Source: Calditrichota bacterium
Lineage (GTDB): Bacteria > Zhuqueibacterota > Zhuqueibacteria > Zhuqueibacterales > Geothermadaptataceae
Assembly (NCBI GenBank): GCA_008501765.1
Contig: QQUE01000014.1
Span: 173,299-210,115, forward strand
Direction: 5' to 3'
Length of the DNA: 36,817 nucleotides
A program made the position numbers and the translations under genes. Every line of letters starts with the position of its first letter. Within the stretch, counting starts at the first letter, position 1. Below the pieces are notes generated by a model. The model had not been told where the DNA came from and did not search any database. It worked only from the letters and a program-made list of their open reading frames with translations. Shown here in pieces: positions 8,301 through 16,694 of this stretch.

Positions 8301-9832
8301 CTCGCTTGCATCTCCTCTTTTTGATGAATCATTTTGTGCTGAATCGGTAAAACAATGGTAAAAATCGTGCCCGCATTTTCTTTGCTGGTGAATGAAATTC
8401 GACCGCCGTGCTCCTGAACGATTTGCATCGCGATTGCCAGACCCAACCCTGTTCCCATATCGCGTGTCGTGAAAAATGGTTCGAATATTTTCTTCTTTTG
8501 CTCTTCAGGAATACCGTCCCCGGTGTCTCCCACCGAAATTTCGACATTTTCTCCAGCAGAAACAGCATGCAATCGCAGCACGCCGCCATCTTTCATGGCA
8601 TCAAAAGCATTGCGCATTAAATTGAGAATCACCCGGCGAATTTGATGGAAGTCGGCAGCAATCTTCGGCAAATCACTCTCAATTTCCCTGATAATTTCAA
8701 TACCTTGTGAATTTGCTTCCGGCTCAACAAAGTCAATTGTGTCTTCAAGAAGTTCATAAAGACCAACCAGATGAAAATCAGCCTCCGGCAAGCGGGAAAA
8801 CTGCAGATAATCCTCAGTCAAGTTGGTTACACGCTCGACTTCGTCCATAATGGCTTTTAACAGCGTTTCCCCTTCGGCGGAAACACCATCCGCATTACAC
8901 TTTAATTCATCACCCAAAAGTTCGGCATTCAAGCTGATTGAAGATAAAGGATTGCGTACTTCATGTGCCACTTTTGCCGCCATTTGCCCGATAATCGCCA
9001 GCCGTTCACTCTGAATAATTCGCTTCTCCAATTCCTGTTGCTTGCGCATATCAAACTCCACACCCATGTAGCCAACCGTTTTGTTGCGTTCAATAATTGA
9101 TGTAATCGAGAGCCAAACAGGGATTTCCTGCCCATCTTTGTGGCGGTTTATGATTTGCCCCGCCCAACTTCCTTTGGATTTTATCTCGGCCCATATCGCA
9201 ACATAATGTGAATTGGCTGTCCGGCTCGACCTTAAAATGGAGGTTCGCTGGCCAATAACTTCATCGTAGGTGTAGCCATAAATATCGAGGAATGCGCCGT
9301 TTACTTCGATAATGCGGGTCTTTAGATCGGTGATGAGAATTCCATCCGTGCTGCCTTGAAATGCGTTATAAAACAAATTTAACCGTGAAGGTTGGTGGCT
9401 TTTATCAGCTTCGGTGCTAGCTTGCTTTTTCGGTTCGGTCGCGCATAAATCAAGAATATGCATTCCCAGTTCATCAAAAATTGCATCTAAAAGCTGGTGA
9501 GTTTCCCTCAGCTCACTTATCAAATCAGACGACTGACCTAAGTCGTTTTTTATTTGGGATTTAACTACGTTAATTATTATTTGCAACTCCCGATTATTCC
9601 CCAATAAAAACGGATGTTTTTGGAAAAATGGTTCGAGCGATAACTGCTCGTGACTGACCTTTTCATTTTCTGCTGACCGGATCAGGCATTGCCAAATTTG
9701 TGCGATAAATTCCGGCAGCGATGCTGCTGGAAAAAAAGCCCGAATCGGCTCCGATGTATAAAGTCGCTTTATGAGCCCGCGAATTACAGAATCTTTTTTG
9801 GTGTTCAGATAGGTCAAAAGAAAGGAGTTCAT
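8294..9832 (-). CDS. Cytosolic PAS-domain sensor histidine kinase
   Basis: 512 residues. Residues 1-150 resemble no domain I recognise and hold no membrane segment or signal peptide. A PAS domain with PAC-like tail spans about 152-265 (GILITDLKTRIIEVN ... GYMGVEFDMR). The HisKA domain carries the phospho-acceptor His290 in AHEVRNPLSS. The HATPase domain shows the N box (ILNLMRNAFDAM, about 402-413), G1 (VGDTGDGIPEE) and G2 (GTGLGLAIAM, about 460-469). It should autophosphorylate and pass phosphate to Asp57 of the overlapping NtrC-type regulator. Without a membrane segment the input is probably intracellular, sensed by the PAS or N-terminal domain. No good ribosome-binding site is seen before the ATG at 9832, so the start is only moderately sure. 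Confidence 0.93.
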   Translation of the reverse strand: MNSFLLTYLNTKKDSVIRGLIKRLYTSEPIRAFFPAASLPEFIAQIWQCLIRSAENEKVSHEQLSLEPFFQKHPFLLGNNRELQIIINVVKSQIKNDLGQSSDLISELRETHQLLDAIFDELGMHILDLCATEPKKQASTEADKSHQPSRLNLFYNAFQGSTDGILITDLKTRIIEVNGAFLDIYGYTYDEVIGQRTSILRSSRTANSHYVAIWAEIKSKGSWAGQIINRHKDGQEIPVWLSITSIIERNKTVGYMGVEFDMRKQQELEKRIIQSERLAIIGQMAAKVAHEVRNPLSSISLNAELLGDELKCNADGVSAEGETLLKAIMDEVERVTNLTEDYLQFSRLPEADFHLVGLYELLEDTIDFVEPEANSQGIEIIREIESDLPKIAADFHQIRRVILNLMRNAFDAMKDGGVLRLHAVSAGENVEISVGDTGDGIPEEQKKKIFEPFFTTRDMGTGLGLAIAMQIVQEHGGRISFTSKENAGTIFTIVLPIQHKMIHQKEEMQARW

Positions 9833-10372
9833 TTATATGCTATATAGTCTGGACGACTATTCCTCACATTCCAGGTTCGAAAAAACAAAGATTATTCCTA
9901 AAATTTAAAAAACTGCAAAGCTATCTAATTAAGCGCCAAAAATCAAGCTGTTTCCATTGCATAATAAAAAATTTTCAGGTTAATCACCCAAATTTTTAGT
10001 ACAAAATTAGCACTTTACATTTGGATGCATTATTTTGGAAAAATCGACAACATAATACCTGCGTTACGCGCATTGCCAATTTATGTTGATCTGTCATCAT
10101 CGATGCGGATCCATTCGTACAAAGAGTGCATTTCATGAAGCGCGTTGGAATCGATAAATCTTAATTGGAAACTTCACAAATATATCTTAATTTACAACAA
10201 TCAGCTTCATTTATCAGCAAAATTATCATTTCTAATACAATAATTCTGCGGGGTGCCACAACCGCCTTGACTCTTCACATTGTTATTTAACAGCTTAGAG
10301 TTAAATTATCATCCAATATTTCAAAACGCTTTGCACAAAATTGATCAATTTTAATATACTACAGGAAGTAAA
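9833..10372. other. Divergent intergenic region
   Basis: About 540 A/T-rich bases between the kinase gene (minus) and the surface-protein gene (plus). It must contain promoters for both directions. I checked the minus-strand TGGCAC near 10252-10257 as a sigma-54 element, but GC does not occur at the required spacing. On the plus side AGGAAG sits just before the ATG at 10373. No coding frame, hairpin or repeat stands out. Confidence 0.5.
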
Positions 10373-11605
10373 ATGACAAATTTTAAGATATGCGTAATTG
10401 CTCTTTTCTTTTGCCTGGCAAATTTAATCCAGGCACAAATTCCCAAAGTGATCAGCTACCAGGGGCTGCTTTCGGAATCAACCGGGACACCGGTTACCGA
10501 TGGTGAGCACACAGTACATTTTCGCATTTATGACGACTCCACCAGCGGACAAATTGAGTGGCAAGAATCTGCATTAATCCAAATAAATCAAGGAATTTTG
10601 TCCCATAATCTCGGGACAGTAATCCCGCTCGAAATTCCATTCACAAAAGCATATTGGCTTGGAATCACAATTGGTGATGGCGCAGAACTTGAACCCCGGC
10701 TGCGATTCACTGCCGCCGCTTATAGTTTGGGGAGTGTCAATAGCCAAAATCTCGTGGGAACACGCAACAGATTTCCCTCCGAAGGTAATGTTGGAATTGG
10801 GCTCGAAACCGCCCCCGAAAGTGCCCTTGACGTCAATGGAACAATACGTTCCCGCGAGGGTGGCTTTCAATTTCCCGATGGCAGTGTGCAAACAACGGCA
10901 GCCAGCGGCAGCGCCATTTCTTCTGGCAATTCTCTCGACGCGAGCGATGGTGATCCGGCAAACGCTCTTTTTATCAACGCAAACGGCGACGTCGGCATTG
11001 GAACAACGCAGCCCAAAGCTGGTTTGCATGTTGAAAAAAGCGCTATCAAACTCAACGGTCACACGCAAATCAACCGTTTGCAAATTACAACGCCACGAAC
11101 GTTTGTGCACTGGCATTTGCGCACCGGTGATGACGTTCCCGGCCTGGCACCCCACCAATTGCATTTTCAGTACGATGTCTATGGAAATTATAAAACTAAT
11201 TTTAGCCTCATCTCCAACGGCAACGCGGTGTTTCACCACAATGTCGGAATCGGCACGAACATTCCCCGGGAACGGTTGTCGGTGAATGGCAGAATCCGGG
11301 CAAGAGAAGTGCTGGTCACCCAGAAAAATTGGCCGGATTTTGTCTTTGATCCTTCCTATTCGCTGATGCCTTTGGCGACGATAGAAAAATTCATCGCAGA
11401 GAATCAGCATCTGCCGGGTATTCCTTCGGCGATGGAAGCAGAAAAAGATGCTGTGCCACTGGGTGATATGCAGGCAAAACTGCTGCAAAAAATCGAAGAG
11501 TTGACACTTTATCTTATTGAGATTAAAAAAGAAAATACGGAGCTGGCATCACGGCTTGCCACACTTGAAAGTGATAAATCGAGTAAAAAGGTATCAAATA
11601 AATGA
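10373..11605 (+). CDS. Secreted tail-fibre-like surface protein with GIGT-type repeats and C-terminal coiled coil
   Basis: 410 residues with a signal peptide (about 1-21, ending IQAQ). Residues about 22-120 form a beta-rich domain (ISYQGLL...) common at the start of such FCB surface proteins. Then come spaced motifs of the kind NVGIGL, DVGIGTTQP and NVGIGTNIP, each followed by a short A/S-L-x-V-N-G unit, plus FQFPDGSVQTTA, as in phage tail fibres and trimeric beta-helix proteins. Residues about 325-405 (ENQHLPGIPSAMEAE then a heptad-like KIEELTLYLIEIKKENTEL) form a coiled coil, as seen in proteins with tail-fibre-type C-termini. A trimeric exported fibre is likely, but its ligand is unknown. 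AGGAAG precedes the ATG. The last four bases overlap the hydrolase start (ATGA). Confidence 0.8.
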   Translation: MTNFKICVIALFFCLANLIQAQIPKVISYQGLLSESTGTPVTDGEHTVHFRIYDDSTSGQIEWQESALIQINQGILSHNLGTVIPLEIPFTKAYWLGITIGDGAELEPRLRFTAAAYSLGSVNSQNLVGTRNRFPSEGNVGIGLETAPESALDVNGTIRSREGGFQFPDGSVQTTAASGSAISSGNSLDASDGDPANALFINANGDVGIGTTQPKAGLHVEKSAIKLNGHTQINRLQITTPRTFVHWHLRTGDDVPGLAPHQLHFQYDVYGNYKTNFSLISNGNAVFHHNVGIGTNIPRERLSVNGRIRAREVLVTQKNWPDFVFDPSYSLMPLATIEKFIAENQHLPGIPSAMEAEKDAVPLGDMQAKLLQKIEELTLYLIEIKKENTELASRLATLESDKSSKKVSNK

Positions 11606-13776
11606 TTAAAATTTTCCTGAATTCACTCGCTGTAATGTGCTTCGCTACAACTGTTTTGGCACAGGAGGGATACAAACCATACCAGGCAAAGAGGTATTCA
11701 TTTCAATCATCAGCACAGCCTTCGCAACTAACGCAGGCGCTGCAGCACCCATTCGCGAAGATAGACCGATCGAGTTTGCAGACCGGCATTTTGCACGATC
11801 GCGTGCTTTCATTTCAATCTGATCTTATTCACGAATTAACCGGAAATGAAGATGGCACGGCCATCGATTTCAAGCAATTTAAAGCCATTTATTTTGAGAT
11901 GGAAAAAGCAGCCCTGCCGCCATTCGAAAGTATGCCGCTCACAGTTTTGCTGCAAAATATTTCTACACACTTGAAATCTGAAAAAAACATCCCCATTCTC
12001 ATCGGTAATTTTCGATTTGAAACCACTGCGTCTGATGCTCTGCAGCGCGGTGTTTTGCGAAAAAATCAGGCTGAGCAATTTGAAATCGAGCCATTCAAAA
12101 ATGAATCTCCGTTTGAGTTGCACCAACTTTTCATGGCGGCAATGCCTAAAAAACAACTTTGGGGCCGAGCGTTTAATTTCCTGATTTCATCAGAATTTAT
12201 GGTTGGCAATTCTATGACACATCCAGTGAAAATTGAAATCGATTTTGACGATGGCAGCGGGTGGCGGCAGAGCAGTTCCGAGCAACAGCATGCCGTATTT
12301 TATTCGAGGACAGGAGTTAAACAAATTGCTGTGAAAATGGAATTTACAGATCAGGTTATGACAGGCATATTTCAGATTGACGTTGACACCACGCCTTTGC
12401 CGGAATACAGCACGATTCCCATTACAGCAGAAATCCCCTATCGCGGTGAATTCGGCGAGCTGACCGCATATCTGATCAAAAGTGAAAGCGAGCGCAGCCA
12501 AAATATCAAGCAGCCGGTTGTTTTTGTTGAAGGATTTGACACCGACAATGTCGATCCGACCGGGACAAAAGGTTTTGAAGAATTGTGGGCCAAAGCCAGT
12601 GAACAAAATCTCGCCGCTCAACTGCTGGAACGGGAATTCGATATTTTGCTGCTCAATTTTAATGATGGAGCTGATTTTATCCAGAAAAACGCCTTTGCGT
12701 TGCTGCAATTGCTGCAAGAAATCGAGCAGCAAAGTGAATATGCGGGCAATACGACCGTCATTGGCGCCAGCATGGGCGGCCTAGTGGGGCGCTATGCGTT
12801 GGCACATGCGGAAAAATATGGATTGCTGCACCACACGCATACTTTTATCACCTTTGACACGCCACACCGGGGCGCCAATATGCCACTGGGCGTGCAAGAG
12901 TGGCTGCGCTATTTTTCGGGTGAGAGCAGCGAGGCCAAAGACGCGGACAAGCAACTCAATACGCCCGCCGCAAAACAAATGTTGGCTCTCCATCGGACAG
13001 GGAATTTTGAACATGTTTACTTTTATGATGAGCTGGCTCAACTTGGTTTTCCGGGTCGGACGAGAAATCTGGCCATAGCCAATGGCAGCGGTGGTGGCAA
13101 AGGCTATCCTTTTGAGCCTGCGAATAAAATTATTGATTGGCATTTCCGTCATTTCTGTGTTGATATCGACGGCCATGCTTACGCAATAAATTCCGGGCGC
13201 ATATTTTATGGCTGGATCGATAAACTCGGTTTTGACAATCCAAAATCGACGGAAATAAAAGGCCCTGCAGAAGTGCCGTCCTGGGATAACAGCCCCGGCG
13301 GCGGCCGATTTACGATGGAATTTATTGCCAGTTCAACCCCGAAAGCCAAATGCGGATTTTCCACCATAACCTTGGGCAACATCAAAGCGCCGCATCCTGC
13401 CCACAGTTTTATCCCGACAATCAGCGCTCTCGATTTAGCGACGGATGACCTGTTTTATCCTGCAGAAATGGACAGCACATCGCTTTCGCTATCCCCTTTT
13501 GATGAATTTTATATGCCGCAGGAAAATCAGGAACACGTTCAGATTACGCCGGAAAATGTCGCCTGGCTTTTAGACAAACTGGACAGAATTCGGATTGTGA
13601 ATAAAAAATACGGCGGTGGACAAACCACATCAATTTTTGCTCCCGTTTCCATTGAGATGGCTGCCTCGCATGTTGAGGAAAGTGGTACCCTGGAATTGCG
13701 GGCCGGGCAGGAAATTAAACTATCCGGTGAATTTCAGGCAGTGGAGGGCAGTGAGTTTCGTGCTCAGGTAAAATAA
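11602..13776 (+). CDS. Secreted PGAP1-like alpha/beta hydrolase (lipase/esterase-like) with a C-terminal anchor-type domain
   Basis: 724 residues with a signal peptide (about 1-20, ending TVLAQ). Residues 1-280 are a beta-rich region I cannot assign. The hydrolase core spans about 300-620: nucleophile elbow GASMGG with Ser390, oxyanion-side motif FVEGFDTDN, FDTPHRGAN (419-425) typical of PGAP1-like and lipase families, and HPAHSFIPTISALDL, where a catalytic His is likely. Esters or lipids are expected substrates; which one is not visible. The final 50 residues (LELRAGQEIKLSGEF ... GSEFRAQVK) resemble the 3-coathanger-stack domain found at the C-terminus of secreted FCB proteins. The start overlaps the previous stop by four bases (ATGA), so the two are translationally coupled and probably work at the cell surface. 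Confidence 0.85.
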   Translation: MIKIFLNSLAVMCFATTVLAQEGYKPYQAKRYSFQSSAQPSQLTQALQHPFAKIDRSSLQTGILHDRVLSFQSDLIHELTGNEDGTAIDFKQFKAIYFEMEKAALPPFESMPLTVLLQNISTHLKSEKNIPILIGNFRFETTASDALQRGVLRKNQAEQFEIEPFKNESPFELHQLFMAAMPKKQLWGRAFNFLISSEFMVGNSMTHPVKIEIDFDDGSGWRQSSSEQQHAVFYSRTGVKQIAVKMEFTDQVMTGIFQIDVDTTPLPEYSTIPITAEIPYRGEFGELTAYLIKSESERSQNIKQPVVFVEGFDTDNVDPTGTKGFEELWAKASEQNLAAQLLEREFDILLLNFNDGADFIQKNAFALLQLLQEIEQQSEYAGNTTVIGASMGGLVGRYALAHAEKYGLLHHTHTFITFDTPHRGANMPLGVQEWLRYFSGESSEAKDADKQLNTPAAKQMLALHRTGNFEHVYFYDELAQLGFPGRTRNLAIANGSGGGKGYPFEPANKIIDWHFRHFCVDIDGHAYAINSGRIFYGWIDKLGFDNPKSTEIKGPAEVPSWDNSPGGGRFTMEFIASSTPKAKCGFSTITLGNIKAPHPAHSFIPTISALDLATDDLFYPAEMDSTSLSLSPFDEFYMPQENQEHVQITPENVAWLLDKLDRIRIVNKKYGGGQTTSIFAPVSIEMAASHVEESGTLELRAGQEIKLSGEFQAVEGSEFRAQVK

Positions 13777-13957
13777 TTTTTTGCATGATGGTTGCATTAC
13801 GTTTTATTTTTTTAAACTGCGTCTGAAAAGAATTGCCTTCCTTAATTATTTGTCATAACTTTTACCAGTATTTGTATCAACCGAAACCCGATTCTGCCCC
13901 ACTGTTCTTCCAAACAATCTCGATCCAAAAATCCAAAGTCCATTATGGAGGGTGAAA

Positions 13958-16628
13958 ATGCAAAAATGGATAATCGCGTTGTTGGCATGTATCTGCATTT
14001 TTTCAACAATGCAAGCTCAAGAATCGAACCTATTTAACGTAAACTCTCTCGAATCAAATTTTCTCAACAATCTGCCCACCCGTGATTTAAATCCCTGGCT
14101 TTATGGCTATTTTTCCGGCACTGTGGTGCAAAGCTATCGCGGTGTGCCCTACCTGCACGTTCACGGCAGCCGTGCTGACGAAGTTGGCTACCAATTTGAA
14201 GGCGTGAACATTCGCAGTGATTATACCGGACTTTCAGCCATGCGTTTTATCCCGGAAGTGCTCGGTTCAGTTTCGCTCAATAAAACACCATCAGTTTCAC
14301 TGAGCACAGCGAGCGCCCTTGTTTCGCACACCTTTCGAAATCCAACAGACAAACTCCGGTTTTCCATCCGCGAAACCAGCGATGCTTTTACCAGCGCCTA
14401 TGAAAAACGCATGGATACGTATTCCTACGGCTATAATAACCTGCTCTTTACAGGTGAAGGGAAAATGTTCAATGACAAACTACAGTTCATCGCCGGCTTC
14501 GAAATGGAGCATTTTGACGACCATTACAGGAAGTTTTGGCCGGGGTTTACTTTTGGGAGTGAGGAGAATCCCATTGAACTCGATTTAGAATGGGAGCCAC
14601 TTCCGTTTTCTGAAATTTATGGAACCAATCAAATTGTTGTGAAACCGGGCAATATTCCGGCAGCAAAAAGTGACCAATGGCTCTTCAACGGAATGTTGAA
14701 ATACGACGCATCCTTTGGCTTGGCTAAACTGATTTATCTCGACGATAAAAAGACATTTCAGGCCAATGACACGCCTATCCGGTGGTTATTCAACCAATCT
14801 CGCATTCCTGAGACGACAGATCACACACGCGTTGTGTCAGCCCAATTGGATTTCAAACTACCTCTTGGGATCGATTCCCATTGGCAGGCGGATTATTTTT
14901 CATCAAAGTCAAAAACATGGGATCCGTTGCAGGAAGATGATTTTTTTAAACTACAGTGAGGAGCAGGCTTATACAAATCTTGGCATTTCATCCGGAGGAA
15001 ATCCTTGGTCTTACCTAAGTTCTGAAATCCATGCGTTCGATTTTGTTTGGAACAATGCTTTAATTACAGATTATGAGAAACGAGAAGAAAACCGTTTTAC
15101 TTTGAGTTTAAATTTAACAAAAAAATGGAACAGCAATAGGATAAAAGGCGGAATCCAATTTGAGGAAGGAAAACATCGATATTATAAGATTTCCGTGGAA
15201 GCTTTAAAAGCTGAGAATACTCGGGAGTATTTGGAGCGTTATTACTGGTCAAACTTAGTAGAGAATTATGGTTATAATTTATATGGCGAAAAAATCCAGG
15301 AAGATGTAGGATTAAGCGACAAACCCAAATCCCCGCGCAGCACACAATTTTATTTAGAAGATGAAGTGATTTTCGATCAATCAATCTTCACGTTTGGATT
15401 GAATTATATTTCGATGAATACAGGCGCCTATCGGGATAAAAATTTAGTTTATCCATATTGGGACAGAGGGGCTCACCCCAATTCAACGTATATTAACAAA
15501 TACGAAACAGATCGATATCACTCCTATTTATTACCACATTTTTCGTGGCAATTTAAGCAGAATGAAAGGTTTGACCATAAACTAAAAATCTTTAAGTCAG
15601 CGACATTACCGAAACTAAGTGATGTCTATTTGGGAAGGACGCACAAACATAGGATTTATGATGGAGGGTGGTTCTATGCGTTCCCCAAAGGACCTAACGC
15701 CAATCCCGTAGAGTCGTCTAATATTTACCTGCAAACTGATTATAAATATTCAAGCACATTGCGACTGCAATTTGCTGTATTTCACCGCAAATCTGAAACG
15801 TGGTTGCAAACAGCACACATTGAAACTGACACCCTCGGCCCCGCCTCAAACTACATGACCTTGTTGAATAATGGCGAGAATCAGGGGCAAGGATTTGAGC
15901 TAAACTTTCAAATTAATAAACCTGGTGTCAAATTCCTGGCAAATTACACATATTCGCACACCACCGGAACTGCCAGCTACCCTAATTCAAACGTTCAGGA
16001 TATCGCACTCTTTGGAAATGATACTCAGCGGTATGACTTCAATCCAGACAAACGCAATCTTTTAGAATTCAATCAGGCTCATCGATTGAATGCCTGGCTC
16101 ACAATGCAGGCTGACAAGAATGCCGCGTTTGCTCTACGCAATTCTTCACTAACTTTTCTCTATCATTTCAATTCCGGACATACTTTTAAACAGTATCATG
16201 GATCTTTTGGCTGAGGTTGCGGTCCAGCAACGGGTTCGTTGCTCTCAGATTCCACGCCACGCGCTCGGATTTTTGTAAATGAAATTACTACTCCGTGGAT
16301 TCAAAATTTGGATTTGCTTTTCGAAAGGAGTTTTAATTTTGGTCAGTTCAGAACACGATGGTTTATCGCAATTCAAAATGTGTTTAATCGTCAGAACGAA
16401 CATCATGTTTACTGGCGTACCGGCAAAACAACTGATGACGGAAGTTTTTCAACAACGTGGCCGGAGCTTGTAGATATTTATAAAGCAAATTATGGCGCCG
16501 AATGGCAGGAATTATATCAAAAAATAAACATCGAGCACCGTCAACATTATGCATTAGAACAAGGCGGTGATCTCTTCGGTCACCCGCGCGAAATACGCTT
16601 TGGGGTGGCGCTTGATTTTAGCAGATGA
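13958..16628 (+). pseudogene. TonB-dependent-receptor-like outer-membrane protein, tandem copy 1, broken by a frameshift and an in-frame stop
   Basis: First of three tandem paralogs. The ATG at 13958 (MQKWIIALL) matches the other copies and has GGAGGG five bases upstream; a GTG six bases earlier is less likely. The frame is open to a run of seven T (14941-14947). The other copies have GATTTTTTG or GATTTTCTG here, and deleting one T restores FLNYSEEQ, so a single T was gained. The new frame then meets TGA at 16212-16214, after which the same frame continues with LLSDSTPRA and ITTPWIQN to the normal end GHPREIRFGVALDFSR. With the extra T removed the gene has 890 codons, against 893 and 889 for copies 2 and 3 (stop included), so nothing else is lost. 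Two separate lesions favour a true pseudogene, though a T-run indel is also a classic sequencing error. Function as for copy 2. Confidence 0.85.
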
Positions 16629-16640
16629 GTATTCATCAAT

Positions 16641-16673
16641 ACTGATTCCATCACTCAGAGTGATGGAATCAGT
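16641..16673 (+). other. Intercistronic hairpin between receptor copies 1 and 2
   Basis: ACTGATTCCATCACT (16641-16655) and AGTGATGGAATCAGT (16659-16673) form a perfect 15-bp stem with a three-base loop CAG. No U-run follows; instead AAGAAGGA, the ribosome-binding site of copy 2, begins about ten bases later. It is more likely an mRNA-processing or stability element, or a partial terminator, than a full terminator. Confidence 0.8.
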
Positions 16674-16694
16674 CCATTTAAAGAAGGAAAAAAA

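Noticed and set aside
10246-10270. TGGCAC on the minus strand as a sigma-54 promoter for the kinase operon
   Set aside because: No GC dinucleotide at the needed distance from the GG, so the -24/-12 pattern is not met.
10574-11488. 304-codon open frame antisense to the tail-fibre-like gene
   Set aside because: It has no domain or signal-peptide features and mirrors a well-supported coding strand; a shadow frame.
12190-12732. 180-codon antisense frame within the hydrolase gene
   Set aside because: It lies opposite the catalytic region of a clear alpha/beta hydrolase and has no recognisable motifs.
13777-13951. Terminator between the hydrolase and the receptor array
   Set aside because: T-rich runs are present but no stem of useful length precedes them.
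16212-16214. TGA in receptor copy 1 as selenocysteine or Trp recoding
   Set aside because: Other copies have no Cys or conserved Trp at the aligned position, no SECIS-like stem was seen, and TGA serves as a normal stop elsewhere; the VOC gene breaks at TAA, so a common recoding does not fit.
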